A stretch of 64,000 nt of DNA. It comes from Mucilaginibacter pankratovii. Its GTDB lineage: Bacteria > Bacteroidota > Bacteroidia > Sphingobacteriales > Sphingobacteriaceae. Position 1 is the first letter of the stretch; each line of letters starts with the position of its first letter. Below the pieces are notes generated by a model. That model was not told the origin of the DNA, ran no database searches, and saw only the letters and a list, made by a program, of their open reading frames with translations. Of this stretch, positions 44,103 to 52,377 are shown in pieces. Location of the stretch: NCBI RefSeq assembly GCF_014773265.1, contig NZ_JACWMY010000011.1, positions 203,977 through 267,976 of the forward strand. Reading direction: 5' to 3'. The position numbers and the translations under genes were made by a program.

Positions 44103-44380
44103 TGGCCAAACCACTCGTTTACCGTTCAGAAGCAAAAAAAGACCTTGGAGAGATTGAGGAGTACTACGACAAAATATCACCCTCTATCACGAATAACTTT
44201 TTTAAGGAATATTTTCTGACATTAAAGTACATCAAGCTGGGCCCTGAAATGTTCCAGGTAAGATATAGAGGAATTAGAATAGCCCCTCTATATCGTTTTC
44301 CTTACGGTATACATTATAGTGAGACAACTGACGCTATTATCATTTACAGGATTTTACACACTAAGCGATATTTCAAATAA
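44102..44380 (+). CDS. RelE/ParE family toxin
   Basis: A 92-residue basic protein. The opening PLVYRSEAKKDLGEIEEYYDKIS, the mid ...KLGPEMFQVRYRGIRIAPLYRFPYGIHYS and the end AIIIYRILHTKRYFK fit the ParE/RelE superfamily fold. The late HTKR pattern is common in ParE-like toxins. RelE relatives cleave mRNA at the ribosome and ParE relatives poison gyrase; sequence alone does not decide which. It is coupled to the antitoxin gene by a TAATG overlap. It ends three bases before the convergent dehydrogenase. Confidence 0.88.
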   Translation: MAKPLVYRSEAKKDLGEIEEYYDKISPSITNNFFKEYFLTLKYIKLGPEMFQVRYRGIRIAPLYRFPYGIHYSETTDAIIIYRILHTKRYFK

Positions 44381-44383
44381 ATT

Positions 44384-45241
44384 TCACCCCTTCCCCACCT
44401 GCTTTATCACTGCAATCAAATCCTCCCCGCCAAATTCCGCCTGTGCGGCTGCGTAAGTTTTTAATGCTGCTTCGCCTAATGGTGATGATAAACCGATGCC
44501 CTGCGCCAGTTTGAGGTCTTTAACGATGTTGTTTAACGAGAACGCAGCGCTGTAGTTATCATTCAAAATCGTATCGCCTTTTATTTTCATAAACGGGTTT
44601 GCCAAGGCGCCGTTATTCAGCAGGTTCAATAAAATCTCCGGGGCGATGCCGTTTTGTTTGGCCAGTACAACCGCCTCTGCCAAACCCTGTGCGTGGATGC
44701 TAAGCAGCGTATTGATGGCCAGTTTGGCTACATTACCTGCACCCACTTCGCCAATAAGGGTAGCGCTTTTGCCTATGGTCTCTAATACCGGTTTAACCCG
44801 TTCAAACGCTGCGGCGTCGCCTCCGACCATGATAACCAGTTGAGCGGTTTCGGCTTGTTTAACGCTACCAGAAACCGGGGCATCCAGGTAAGCATTGCCC
44901 TGTTCGGCACACGCCGCTGCAATTTCCTTACTGATGGCAGGCGACACGGTGCTCATGTTGATGATAACTTTGCCCGTAGTGTTTGTACTCAGCAAACCAT
45001 GTTGGCCATGGAAGATCTCGTTAATAGCCTTATCGTCCGTCACCATAATGATCACCATATTAGCCTGCGCTATTAGTTGTGCCGGGGTAGCCGCGGTGTC
45101 CGCTCCCTGTTCTTTCAGAGCGGCTTCCTTATCTTTATTGCGGTTATAAACGGTTACCGGGTAACCCGCTTTGATCAATTGCTGCGACATGGGCGTGCCC
45201 ATCAGTCCGAGGCCTATCCAACCTATTGTTGTTTTCTCCAT
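44384..45241 (-). CDS. NAD(P)-dependent beta-hydroxyacid dehydrogenase (3-hydroxyisobutyrate dehydrogenase/GLYR family)
   Basis: A 285-residue enzyme. The NAD(P) binding signature WIGLGLMGTPMSQQLIKAGYPVTVYNR is at 9-35. The substrate segment DAPVSGSVKQAETAQLVIMVGGD (about 119-142) and the catalytic Lys region GAGNVAKLAINTLL (about 168-181) follow the 3-hydroxyisobutyrate dehydrogenase / glyoxylate-succinic semialdehyde reductase family. Arg35 after the second strand suggests NADP preference. It should reduce an aldehyde-acid or oxidise a beta-hydroxy acid in the cytoplasm. The substrate is not resolved. It diverges from a lipoprotein gene. Confidence 0.92.
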   Translation of the reverse strand: MEKTTIGWIGLGLMGTPMSQQLIKAGYPVTVYNRNKDKEAALKEQGADTAATPAQLIAQANMVIIMVTDDKAINEIFHGQHGLLSTNTTGKVIINMSTVSPAISKEIAAACAEQGNAYLDAPVSGSVKQAETAQLVIMVGGDAAAFERVKPVLETIGKSATLIGEVGAGNVAKLAINTLLSIHAQGLAEAVVLAKQNGIAPEILLNLLNNGALANPFMKIKGDTILNDNYSAAFSLNNIVKDLKLAQGIGLSSPLGEAALKTYAAAQAEFGGEDLIAVIKQVGKG

Positions 45242-45304
45242 AAAACAAATATCTGTTTATCGGCTGATATTATTATGTATTTTAGTGACGAGAAAATCCC
45301 TGAA

Positions 45305-46126
45305 ATGAAGAAGCTTTTTTTTGCGCTTATCCCCGTCATTGTTCTCTTATCCTGCAAAAGCAACATAAAAAACAAACCTGCCGATACGCTTACAGCGGTA
45401 AAACCTGCCCGGGTATCGCCTGTAAAAAAGCTGCTGCCCATTTACCAGGGTGTTTGGGTAAAAAGCGATTATATCGAAAAAATAAAGCAGACACATTCTG
45501 TTTTGGCAGCGGTAGATTTGGTAACCGGCATAACCGGGATGCAGATAGACAGCAGCCTGCTTAACGGGGATAGCCTGGAGGCAACCGTTGGCTGGGATAA
45601 TCAAAACCCCGGAAGTGTCGCGCTTACTTTTAAACCCGGCAAAAACCCCGCTGCGGTTAAATTTGGAGAGGATGAGCTTGGCTATTCCATTACCAACGGC
45701 GATACCTCCTTAATTTTATACCAGGTTTACCAAAACCAGTTATTTAAAACCTTATACCATAAAATATTAAATGTAAGTGCCGACAGGAATGTAAGCGATG
45801 GCATTAACTATGCCATTAACAAAGCACTTATAGCCGGCGGCTACCTGCTCACCTTTGGACCAAAGAAAGTAAGTGAGGTAACCTTTACCGCCGACGGGCA
45901 GGTAACAGGCCTCGAGGGGTTTAAGAAGTATTTTGTTGAGAACGACCTGAAGCCGGGGCCTTTAAAAAATTTAGACCTTATTATTTTCGACGAGTTCAGC
46001 AGTAAAAGGGCAACTTACTCCTACCTGTTTAAGGGTAATACGCTGGAACTATACGAAACAAAGCCGAATGAAAAAGCTACCCGAATGGTGTTGGGCAAGC
46101 TTAAGTATATTTTAACCCGCCAGTAA
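45305..46126 (+). CDS. Lipoprotein, hypothetical
   Basis: The ATG at 45,305 (MKKLFFALIPVIVLLSCKSN) gives a 273-residue lipoprotein with lipidation at Cys17; the frame from 45,077 runs over the neighbouring gene's start. The mature protein is beta-rich (YQGVWVKSDYIEKI, LEATVGWDNQNPGSVALTFKPGKNP, YSYLFKGNTLELYETKPNEKATRMVLGKLKYIL), resembling a lipocalin-like or DUF-type periplasmic domain. No enzyme motif is seen. Its end overlaps the convergent kinase-like gene by 15 bases. Confidence 0.8.
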   Translation: MKKLFFALIPVIVLLSCKSNIKNKPADTLTAVKPARVSPVKKLLPIYQGVWVKSDYIEKIKQTHSVLAAVDLVTGITGMQIDSSLLNGDSLEATVGWDNQNPGSVALTFKPGKNPAAVKFGEDELGYSITNGDTSLILYQVYQNQLFKTLYHKILNVSADRNVSDGINYAINKALIAGGYLLTFGPKKVSEVTFTADGQVTGLEGFKKYFVENDLKPGPLKNLDLIIFDEFSSKRATYSYLFKGNTLELYETKPNEKATRMVLGKLKYILTRQ

Positions 46127-47113
46127 TTCGGCAGATACATTTTCTTCGAAAAAGGTTCTTACCAACATTTTGATAAAGCGTTTCAAGTAGGTTTCGTTAA
46201 AAAACACATTGCTCCAGTTATCAAAACGCTGCGCTTGTATGCCCAGGTAAAAGAAGTACAGGCTCACGCCCAAAATGGGCAGTAAACGCTTTTCTTCGGC
46301 GCTGATGGGTGTAACAGATTCATAGCCTTCTATAAAGCTTCTCTTCTTCAATTCCCGTTCGGCAACATCTTTTTCGGTGCTGTGGATCTGGAGAATATTA
46401 TAGGCGATATCATAAGCCAGCCAGCCGTTCCCGCAGAAATCAAAATCGAAAATGGTTACAAGGCCTTCTTTGGTGATATTCATATTATCGAACCAAATAT
46501 CGAGATGTACCGCTCCGGTCCGCATTTGCGTTTCATCGGCTTTGGCTATCTCATTCAGCAAGTATTTTTGTGCCGACAGCATCCAGGCCATCTCATCCGA
46601 TCGGGCCGGGAGGAAATTATTGAGGTATCGAAAAGGGCGCTGTAAAACAACTTCGGGCGTGTAATGAACCCTTTGCAGCTGCAGGCCCTGCGTTAAGCTA
46701 TGGATGCGCGCCATGGTTTCCCCAATTTTGTAATGCTGTTCTTCGGATAAATTCAGCAGCTTTTCGCCTTCGGCAAAAGAAAACATTACGCCTAAACGCA
46801 TTCCCTCGGGCGCATCAATTTGCTGGATGTAGTTATCGCCGGCATCCTTTAAAGGATAAGAAACCGAAACACCGCCATCGCGAAGCAAATTGAGCAAGCG
46901 GATCTCTTCGCTAATTTCCGTTTCGCTGCGCCAATCTAAACTATACACCCTGAACACAAACTTATCCGCGCCATCGCTAACTAAATAACTATGGTTGATG
47001 CCTGTTTTTAGCAATTTACAGGAGGTATTGACCGAAAGTTTATACCTATCCCGGAGGAATATTGTCAAATGGGGAGCCGAAAGGGTAGAACTGATTACCG
47101 GGAAAGGACGCAT
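46112..47113 (-). CDS. APH-type phosphotransferase (aminoglycoside/homoserine kinase-like)
   Basis: A 333-residue protein kinase-like enzyme. The Brenner motif reads HLDIWFDN (His203, Asp205, Asn210) and the metal-binding motif is IFDFDFCG (Asp223). The N-terminal NTSCKLLKTGINHSYLVSDGADKFVFRVYSLDWRSETEISEEIRLL is the nucleotide-binding lobe. The family includes aminoglycoside phosphotransferases, choline kinases and homoserine kinase II; the substrate here is unknown. It follows the first tldE gene downstream (94-base gap) on the same strand and could be in that transcript. Confidence 0.85.
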   Translation of the reverse strand: MRPFPVISSTLSAPHLTIFLRDRYKLSVNTSCKLLKTGINHSYLVSDGADKFVFRVYSLDWRSETEISEEIRLLNLLRDGGVSVSYPLKDAGDNYIQQIDAPEGMRLGVMFSFAEGEKLLNLSEEQHYKIGETMARIHSLTQGLQLQRVHYTPEVVLQRPFRYLNNFLPARSDEMAWMLSAQKYLLNEIAKADETQMRTGAVHLDIWFDNMNITKEGLVTIFDFDFCGNGWLAYDIAYNILQIHSTEKDVAERELKKRSFIEGYESVTPISAEEKRLLPILGVSLYFFYLGIQAQRFDNWSNVFFNETYLKRFIKMLVRTFFEENVSAELLAG

Positions 47114-47207
47114 AATATAAAATTGGGGTTACAAAGAAACAAAAAACGCCATTGCTTATGGCAACAGCGTTAAAATATTGTTAGCATTTAGTTAGCCTGC
47201 AAACTTT

Positions 47208-48539
47208 CTAAACCGCGTCTGAAAGCGACGAGAACGTAAAGTCCCTGATCTTCATTGGCGGGATGAGGTAGCTGCGGTAGCTTTCTACGCTGATGCTCCG
47301 TTCCTGTTTGCCGAGGGCTTCGAGGTTGTTCAGCATAATTACCGGGCTTTCGTTAAACCTGAAATTTTTCACCGGGAATTTGATCTTACCGTTCTCAATG
47401 TAAAATGTACCGTCACGGGTAAGCCCGGTTAACAGCAGCGATTGCGGATCTACCATGCGGATGTACCACAGCCTCGATACCAAAATTCCCCGCTCGGTGC
47501 TTTTAATAAGGTCTTCTAATGTAGCGTCGCCGCCTTCCATAATAATATTGCTTGGGCCGGGCAGTGGCGCTACGCCTTTTTTCTGCGCCCAAAAGCGGGA
47601 GTATGACAGGTTTTTCACCACGCCTTTATCTATCCACATGGTTTTCTCGCGCGGTAAGCCATCGCCGCCCCAGGTTGGGCCGGGCAGGTCGGGATTAAAG
47701 GGGTCCGAATAGATGGTTACTTTCGGGTCCATCAATTGCTCGCCCAAACGGGTACCGCCGCCTTTTTTGCTTAAAAAGCTGCGGCCTTCTTCAGCGCTGC
47801 GGGCATCAAAACGGAACATATTTTCCAGCATATAGGTAGCTGCAACCGGCTCCAGTATCACGGTATATTTTCCCGGCTCAATGGCTTTGGCACCAATGGA
47901 GGCATTAGCCTTCATGGTAGCTACGCGGGTTGCCGAAGCGGTATCCAGCTTGCTTACATCTGTAAACCCACGGGCTGCATAGCCGGATGTGGTACCTGCA
48001 TCGTTACGGGTAGTTACCGAAAAATAAACATCGGTGCTTTTGTTATAGGCAAACAAGCCTTTTGAGTTCATCACCGCGCTGAAGCTGGTAGAGTTATCTA
48101 AAAAGCCGGCCGCGCTCAATTTGGCTTCTTTGGTTATCGCCAGGCTTTTACCCACCATTTCCGCCCGGCTATCGGGTGTCATGGCAGCGGTATTGGCATT
48201 ATAAGTTATCGCTTCCTTAAATTCCGATTGGCCCAGCATCGGCATGTATTCCGAATTCTCGGGAGCGAATTGCGCCAGTTCTTCCGAGCGGCGTACTACG
48301 CGCTCCAATGCTGCATCGTCGAACTCATTAATAGAGGCCGAGCCTGCTTTTTTACCGTAAACGGAGGTAACCGATAAACTGATGCTGCTTACATCGCCCG
48401 CAGTAGAAACCGCGTTTAATGCGTATCGCACGTTACCCTCATCGCCACCGCCGAGGCTTGCCTCGCACTCATCGGCCTTGGAATAGCTAAGCACTTTCTT
48501 CAATAAAGCCTGTGCCTGTTCTTTTGTATATATTGCCAT
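47208..48539 (-). CDS. TldE/PmbA family protein, copy 1
   Basis: A 443-residue member of the TldD/PmbA family without a metal-binding HExxxH, matching the TldE (PmbA) partner type. Signatures include YTKEQAQALLKKVLSYSKADECEASL at the start, IEPGKYTVILEPVAATYMLENMF in the middle, RSFLSKKGGGTRLGEQLMDPKVTIYSDPF and LTGLTRDGTFYIENGKIKFPVKNFRFNESPVIMLNN. The stop of the tldD copy is two bases upstream. TldD/TldE form a heterodimeric metalloprotease in E. coli, acting on short unfolded peptides. There is a second tldE copy at 62,356-63,693. No signal peptide is present. Confidence 0.92.
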   Translation of the reverse strand: MAIYTKEQAQALLKKVLSYSKADECEASLGGGDEGNVRYALNAVSTAGDVSSISLSVTSVYGKKAGSASINEFDDAALERVVRRSEELAQFAPENSEYMPMLGQSEFKEAITYNANTAAMTPDSRAEMVGKSLAITKEAKLSAAGFLDNSTSFSAVMNSKGLFAYNKSTDVYFSVTTRNDAGTTSGYAARGFTDVSKLDTASATRVATMKANASIGAKAIEPGKYTVILEPVAATYMLENMFRFDARSAEEGRSFLSKKGGGTRLGEQLMDPKVTIYSDPFNPDLPGPTWGGDGLPREKTMWIDKGVVKNLSYSRFWAQKKGVAPLPGPSNIIMEGGDATLEDLIKSTERGILVSRLWYIRMVDPQSLLLTGLTRDGTFYIENGKIKFPVKNFRFNESPVIMLNNLEALGKQERSISVESYRSYLIPPMKIRDFTFSSLSDAV

Positions 48540-48540
48540 G

Positions 48541-50178
48541 TTACCCGATCTTTCTTTTTGTGTTGATTACATTAACCCCGTTAAACCTTGTTGTAGATGA
48601 GCCGTGCGATACCGCGCTGCTTTGCCCCGGCTGCCCTTTGCCATCGTTAAACGAGCCGCCAAGGCGGTAGTCGCTTTCGTCGCAAACCTGGGTGCAGCTG
48701 TTCCAAAACTCCTGCGTATTGGCCTGGTAGGCTACATCGTTTAGCATACCTACAATCTTTCCTTCTTTTATCTCGTAGAAAAGCTGACCGCCAAACTGAA
48801 AGTTATAGCGTTGCTGATCGATAGAGAAGGAGCCGTTACCGATGATGTAAACGCCTTTTTCTACATTTTTGATCATCTCGTCAACGCTCAGCTTAGCGGT
48901 TCCCGGCTGCAGCGATACGTTCGGCATCCGCTGAAACTGTACATCCTGCCAGCTTTGCGCGTAGCAGCAGCCCTGCGATTCTTTAAGGCCGATGATGTGC
49001 GCCTGGTCGCGGATGGCCTGGTAGTTTACCAGCACGCCATTTTTAATGATGTCCCACTTTTTGGTGCCCACACCTTCGTCATCATAACCCACAGCGCCTA
49101 AAGAGCCTACCTGCAGTTTATCGCCCACAACATTCACCTTATCGCTGCCGAATTTGAAATTGCCGGCCTTCCATTTATCTAAAGTAAGGAAACTGGTACC
49201 GGCATAGTTGGCCTCGTAGCCCAGTACACGGTCGAGTTCTGTTGGGTGGCCAACGGATTCGTGGATGGTGAGCCACAGGTGGCTTGGATCCAGCACCAGA
49301 TCATACTTACCCGGGTCTACCGATTTTGCGGTGAGTTTTTCGCCCGCCTGTTTGGTGGCGAATTTGATATCTTCCAGCATATCGTAGCGGTTTTTATATC
49401 GTGGCGTGATGCCCCCTACGGTTTCTGAAGCCAGCGGATTTAAGTATTCATACCCCATGCCTACCGGCGAGCTTAAAGCGCTGCGCGTTTCAAACGAACC
49501 CTTGGTTGGGTCTATCTTGGTAACGGTAAAGCTTGGGAACAGGCGATGGATGTCCTGATCGATATAAGAGCCATCAGTACTGGCAAAGTATTTTTGCTCG
49601 TTCACCGCAAAGATGGTAGAGTTTACAAAGTTTGCGCCCGAGCCCATCGCAATGGCATTAGCGCCCAGCAGCAGGTCAACCTTTTCTTTTATCGGCACCT
49701 CGAAGGTATTCTTCTCGATAGGTGTTTTCCAGCTTACTTCGCCATAGCCTTTTTGGGGAGCCAGCTGTACCGGTGCGCTGCCCAGCTTGGCATTTGCTTT
49801 TGCAACGGCAACGGCACGTTTTGCAGTTTTGGCGATACCATCTTTGGTAACATCGTTAGTAGCGGCAAAGCCCCAGCAACCGTTGGCAATAACGCGGATG
49901 CCTACGCCGTAACTTTCGGTATTGGCCACGTTAAGCACCCGGTTTTCGCGGGTGATCACAAACTGGTTAAGGTAGCGCCCGATGCGGACATCGGCATAGG
50001 TGGCTCCTGCAGATCTGGCGGCGTTCAAGCCGGCATCGCTTAGCTCTTTTTTAATTTTGGCATCCACCGGGTTAAGGGCGTCCTGCACATCGATGCTTTT
50101 ACCGAATGCCGACAGGTTTGGCAAAGCGGTTGCCGCCGCGCCAAGCCCCGTTAAATAAATAAAATCTCTTCTTCTCAA
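48541..50178 (-). CDS. TldD family metalloprotease, copy 1
   Basis: The TTG at 50,178 starts a 545-residue protein and is preceded by a good Shine-Dalgarno (GGAGG, 7 bases upstream). This start aligns exactly with that of the second copy, since the HExxxH motif falls at 306-311 in both. The zinc motif is TIHESVGHPTELDR. The N-terminus MRRRDFIYLTGLGAAATALP is a Tat-like signal (RRRDF then a hydrophobic stretch), not found in E. coli TldD. The C-terminal block ESQGCCYAQSWQDVQFQRMPN and late SSAVSHGSS are conserved. Its partner follows 1 base later. A longer frame from 50,244 is less likely. Confidence 0.9.
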   Translation of the reverse strand: MRRRDFIYLTGLGAAATALPNLSAFGKSIDVQDALNPVDAKIKKELSDAGLNAARSAGATYADVRIGRYLNQFVITRENRVLNVANTESYGVGIRVIANGCWGFAATNDVTKDGIAKTAKRAVAVAKANAKLGSAPVQLAPQKGYGEVSWKTPIEKNTFEVPIKEKVDLLLGANAIAMGSGANFVNSTIFAVNEQKYFASTDGSYIDQDIHRLFPSFTVTKIDPTKGSFETRSALSSPVGMGYEYLNPLASETVGGITPRYKNRYDMLEDIKFATKQAGEKLTAKSVDPGKYDLVLDPSHLWLTIHESVGHPTELDRVLGYEANYAGTSFLTLDKWKAGNFKFGSDKVNVVGDKLQVGSLGAVGYDDEGVGTKKWDIIKNGVLVNYQAIRDQAHIIGLKESQGCCYAQSWQDVQFQRMPNVSLQPGTAKLSVDEMIKNVEKGVYIIGNGSFSIDQQRYNFQFGGQLFYEIKEGKIVGMLNDVAYQANTQEFWNSCTQVCDESDYRLGGSFNDGKGQPGQSSAVSHGSSTTRFNGVNVINTKRKIG

Positions 50179-50595
50179 AGTTTTTCCTCCAATTATTTTG
50201 CCCGGTTTAAGCCGGGATATATGTTCATAAATAAATGTTCGCAATCAGCTTTTTCTTACCGCTATTACCTTAAATCAGGGTTTACAAAAGTTTACACTTT
50301 TCAAATTGCAAATACATAAACAATTGACAATAAGTACTTTAATTTTAAAAGTGGGTTTGCACGTTTTTGGCACAAATACAGCTTGTTTATTTGCCGATTT
50401 TTAGTATATTAATATACCGGCCTCACCCCGCCCAGTCAAGCGTCCACGCTTGACTGAAACATGTTTGGAGCGTCCACGCTCCTGTCTTAGAAGTAAGCAT
50501 AGGCGCTTGAATAAGGCGGTGATGCATTGTGACTAACACACCCCTCCGCCCCTCTCAAGAGGGGAATCGCACCGCCCACCGCTTTTTTAGTTCCC
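50179..50595. other. Gene-free spacer with REP units
   Basis: The spacer between the tldD copy and the next minus-strand gene carries no gene. Two palindromes of the RAYT-associated type occur at 50,437-50,456 (GTCAAGCGT-CC-ACGCTTGAC) and 50,469-50,484 (GGAGCGT-CC-ACGCTCC). A small CCCCTCTCAAGAGGGG palindrome lies near 50,550. The SD and TTG start of tldD lie at its left end. The upstream stretch 50,230-50,420 is A/T-rich and holds the probable tldD promoter. Confidence 0.7.
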
Positions 50596-52377
50596 TCAGA
50601 ACAATTTCCTATCCACCCACAAAAACGTGCATGCCGCAAGCAGCAGGATATAAAAGTAAATTTTTGGCACCTCAATCCGAAGCTTTTGGTGTATCTGTTT
50701 TGTTACAATATGGCCAGGTTGGTTTTCCAGGGCATATTTATCCGTAGCAGCTATTTTGGCCGTATTCTGTACGCCATCCCAATCTGTTTTATCGAAGGCA
50801 TACCACCATTCCGTTTTGCCGTTTTGCACGAGGGATTGCCAACCAGACCGGGCAGGGTGATAATTCACATTCCATTCGAAAGGGATGGCCGGGTTTTGCT
50901 CAATAGCTACCGTTTCTCCATTAATTGATACTGCCGATGTTTTGCCGCTGGCAACCTGCAGTTGAACCGGCTCGCCCACTACAGGCAAACCCTGTACTGA
51001 AAATGTATTTTGAATACTTGTATCCCTCCGCGCTGCCTTACTTATAAGTGCCGACCAGAGTGCCGAATAATCCTGCTGATTGCCGCTCAAAGCCGAGGTG
51101 TAAGTATTGCCCAGCGTGGTAACGACCAGTTTTCCGGAACCTGCGATACTGCCGCCCGCCAGTATACGATTCTGTGGACCTGTGACCAGTGGCTGCGTTC
51201 CGTTTTGGTAACGGATAAAAGTGTTGCCGATGTTTAATTGAGCCGACGCGCTTTTTTTGCCATCGATGATAAGTGACGATACCACTTCTTTCCCCGAAAG
51301 CTTATCCAGCGGGAAATCCTTTTGCAGCCAGCTGGTTTTGCCGGTGCTATCAGCCTGTACAATAACGCCCAAACCCTTGTTCTCTACCTCTTGCTTTAAG
51401 GAACTTGCATCGGCGGCACTTAAGGTATTAAAAGTGGACAGGTCGCCCATTACTATATCAAATTTACTCAGGGTTGGTGGGGTTAACCTGTCTAACGAAA
51501 ACTGCGGGATATTGATAAACTCGCTGTTATATTTATACTTACTAATGGCCGATCGCACCGCAACGGCATAACCATTCTGGCTGAGCCAATTCTTCAAAAA
51601 CCTGACCTCGAAACCGGGAGACGCGGATAACATTAACACCTTTAGTGGCTTTATTGCATCTGTTTGCACAGGAATGCTGCCCAATGTTATCGTATCAGCA
51701 TCCAAAACGGATTGTAAGGTATACACCACTTTGCCCGTAGTTTTTGGTAGGGTTGTCAAGTCAAAATCTGCCTGCGCATTTGGCTTTATGGTTACTGTAT
51801 CTAAAATGGTATTTAATCCCTTTAGCAGCAATTTTACTTTTTGTGCCGATGGATTACGATAACGGCCCTGTACCTGCAATTCCTGGCCTGCCTTTAATTT
51901 CTCCTTCCAACTGATATGGCTTACGCCCGACGGCGGCTCGGAAGGATGAAAAATCACCGCCGCACTATCCAATTGTGCTAATTTGAATGGGCTTAACCCG
52001 TTACCGTAGATATGCAGTGAATGAGCTTGCAGGGTATCGCAGAGTTCATCCAAACTGCTTAATAAAATTGCTTTGGGAAACGCTTTTTTTACAGCCCCAT
52101 CTATGGCAAATACCTTTTGATTAGCATTGCTTTTTAGCGTGTCGGCGTTGAAGCCTTGGGTCAAGAGAACAAACTCCTCCGGTGGGTTGGCTGCGTCGAA
52201 TTTTTGATAACTTATTGGCAGGGCTATACAGGCCAGCATAGCGGATGCTATCAGCACCGCAATTATTCTATACCAAAGCCATTTCTTATTCGCCCGGCTA
52301 ACCTCCTGCCACAACAGGAATATCGCCAGCAAAACGCAAAGTCCTATCACCATATAATTCCAGTTGGCCTGCATCAT
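50596..52377 (-). CDS. Membrane-anchored protein of the MoxR/BatA cluster, hypothetical
   Basis: A 593-residue protein. Two N-terminal helices (about 8-26 and 35-55) and one C-terminal helix (about 570-588) anchor it. The middle resembles a VWA/glutamine amidotransferase-like alpha/beta region (KPLKVLMLSASPGFEVRFLKNWLSQNGYAVAVRSAISKYKYN and STFNTLSAADASSLKQEVENKGLGVIVQADSTG). Similar large proteins occur with BatA-type operons in Bacteroidetes. The start overlaps the upstream gene by four bases (ATGA). It is the last gene of the cluster. No catalytic residues are evident, so it may be a structural or binding subunit. Confidence 0.7.
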   Translation of the reverse strand: MMQANWNYMVIGLCVLLAIFLLWQEVSRANKKWLWYRIIAVLIASAMLACIALPISYQKFDAANPPEEFVLLTQGFNADTLKSNANQKVFAIDGAVKKAFPKAILLSSLDELCDTLQAHSLHIYGNGLSPFKLAQLDSAAVIFHPSEPPSGVSHISWKEKLKAGQELQVQGRYRNPSAQKVKLLLKGLNTILDTVTIKPNAQADFDLTTLPKTTGKVVYTLQSVLDADTITLGSIPVQTDAIKPLKVLMLSASPGFEVRFLKNWLSQNGYAVAVRSAISKYKYNSEFINIPQFSLDRLTPPTLSKFDIVMGDLSTFNTLSAADASSLKQEVENKGLGVIVQADSTGKTSWLQKDFPLDKLSGKEVVSSLIIDGKKSASAQLNIGNTFIRYQNGTQPLVTGPQNRILAGGSIAGSGKLVVTTLGNTYTSALSGNQQDYSALWSALISKAARRDTSIQNTFSVQGLPVVGEPVQLQVASGKTSAVSINGETVAIEQNPAIPFEWNVNYHPARSGWQSLVQNGKTEWWYAFDKTDWDGVQNTAKIAATDKYALENQPGHIVTKQIHQKLRIEVPKIYFYILLLAACTFLWVDRKLF

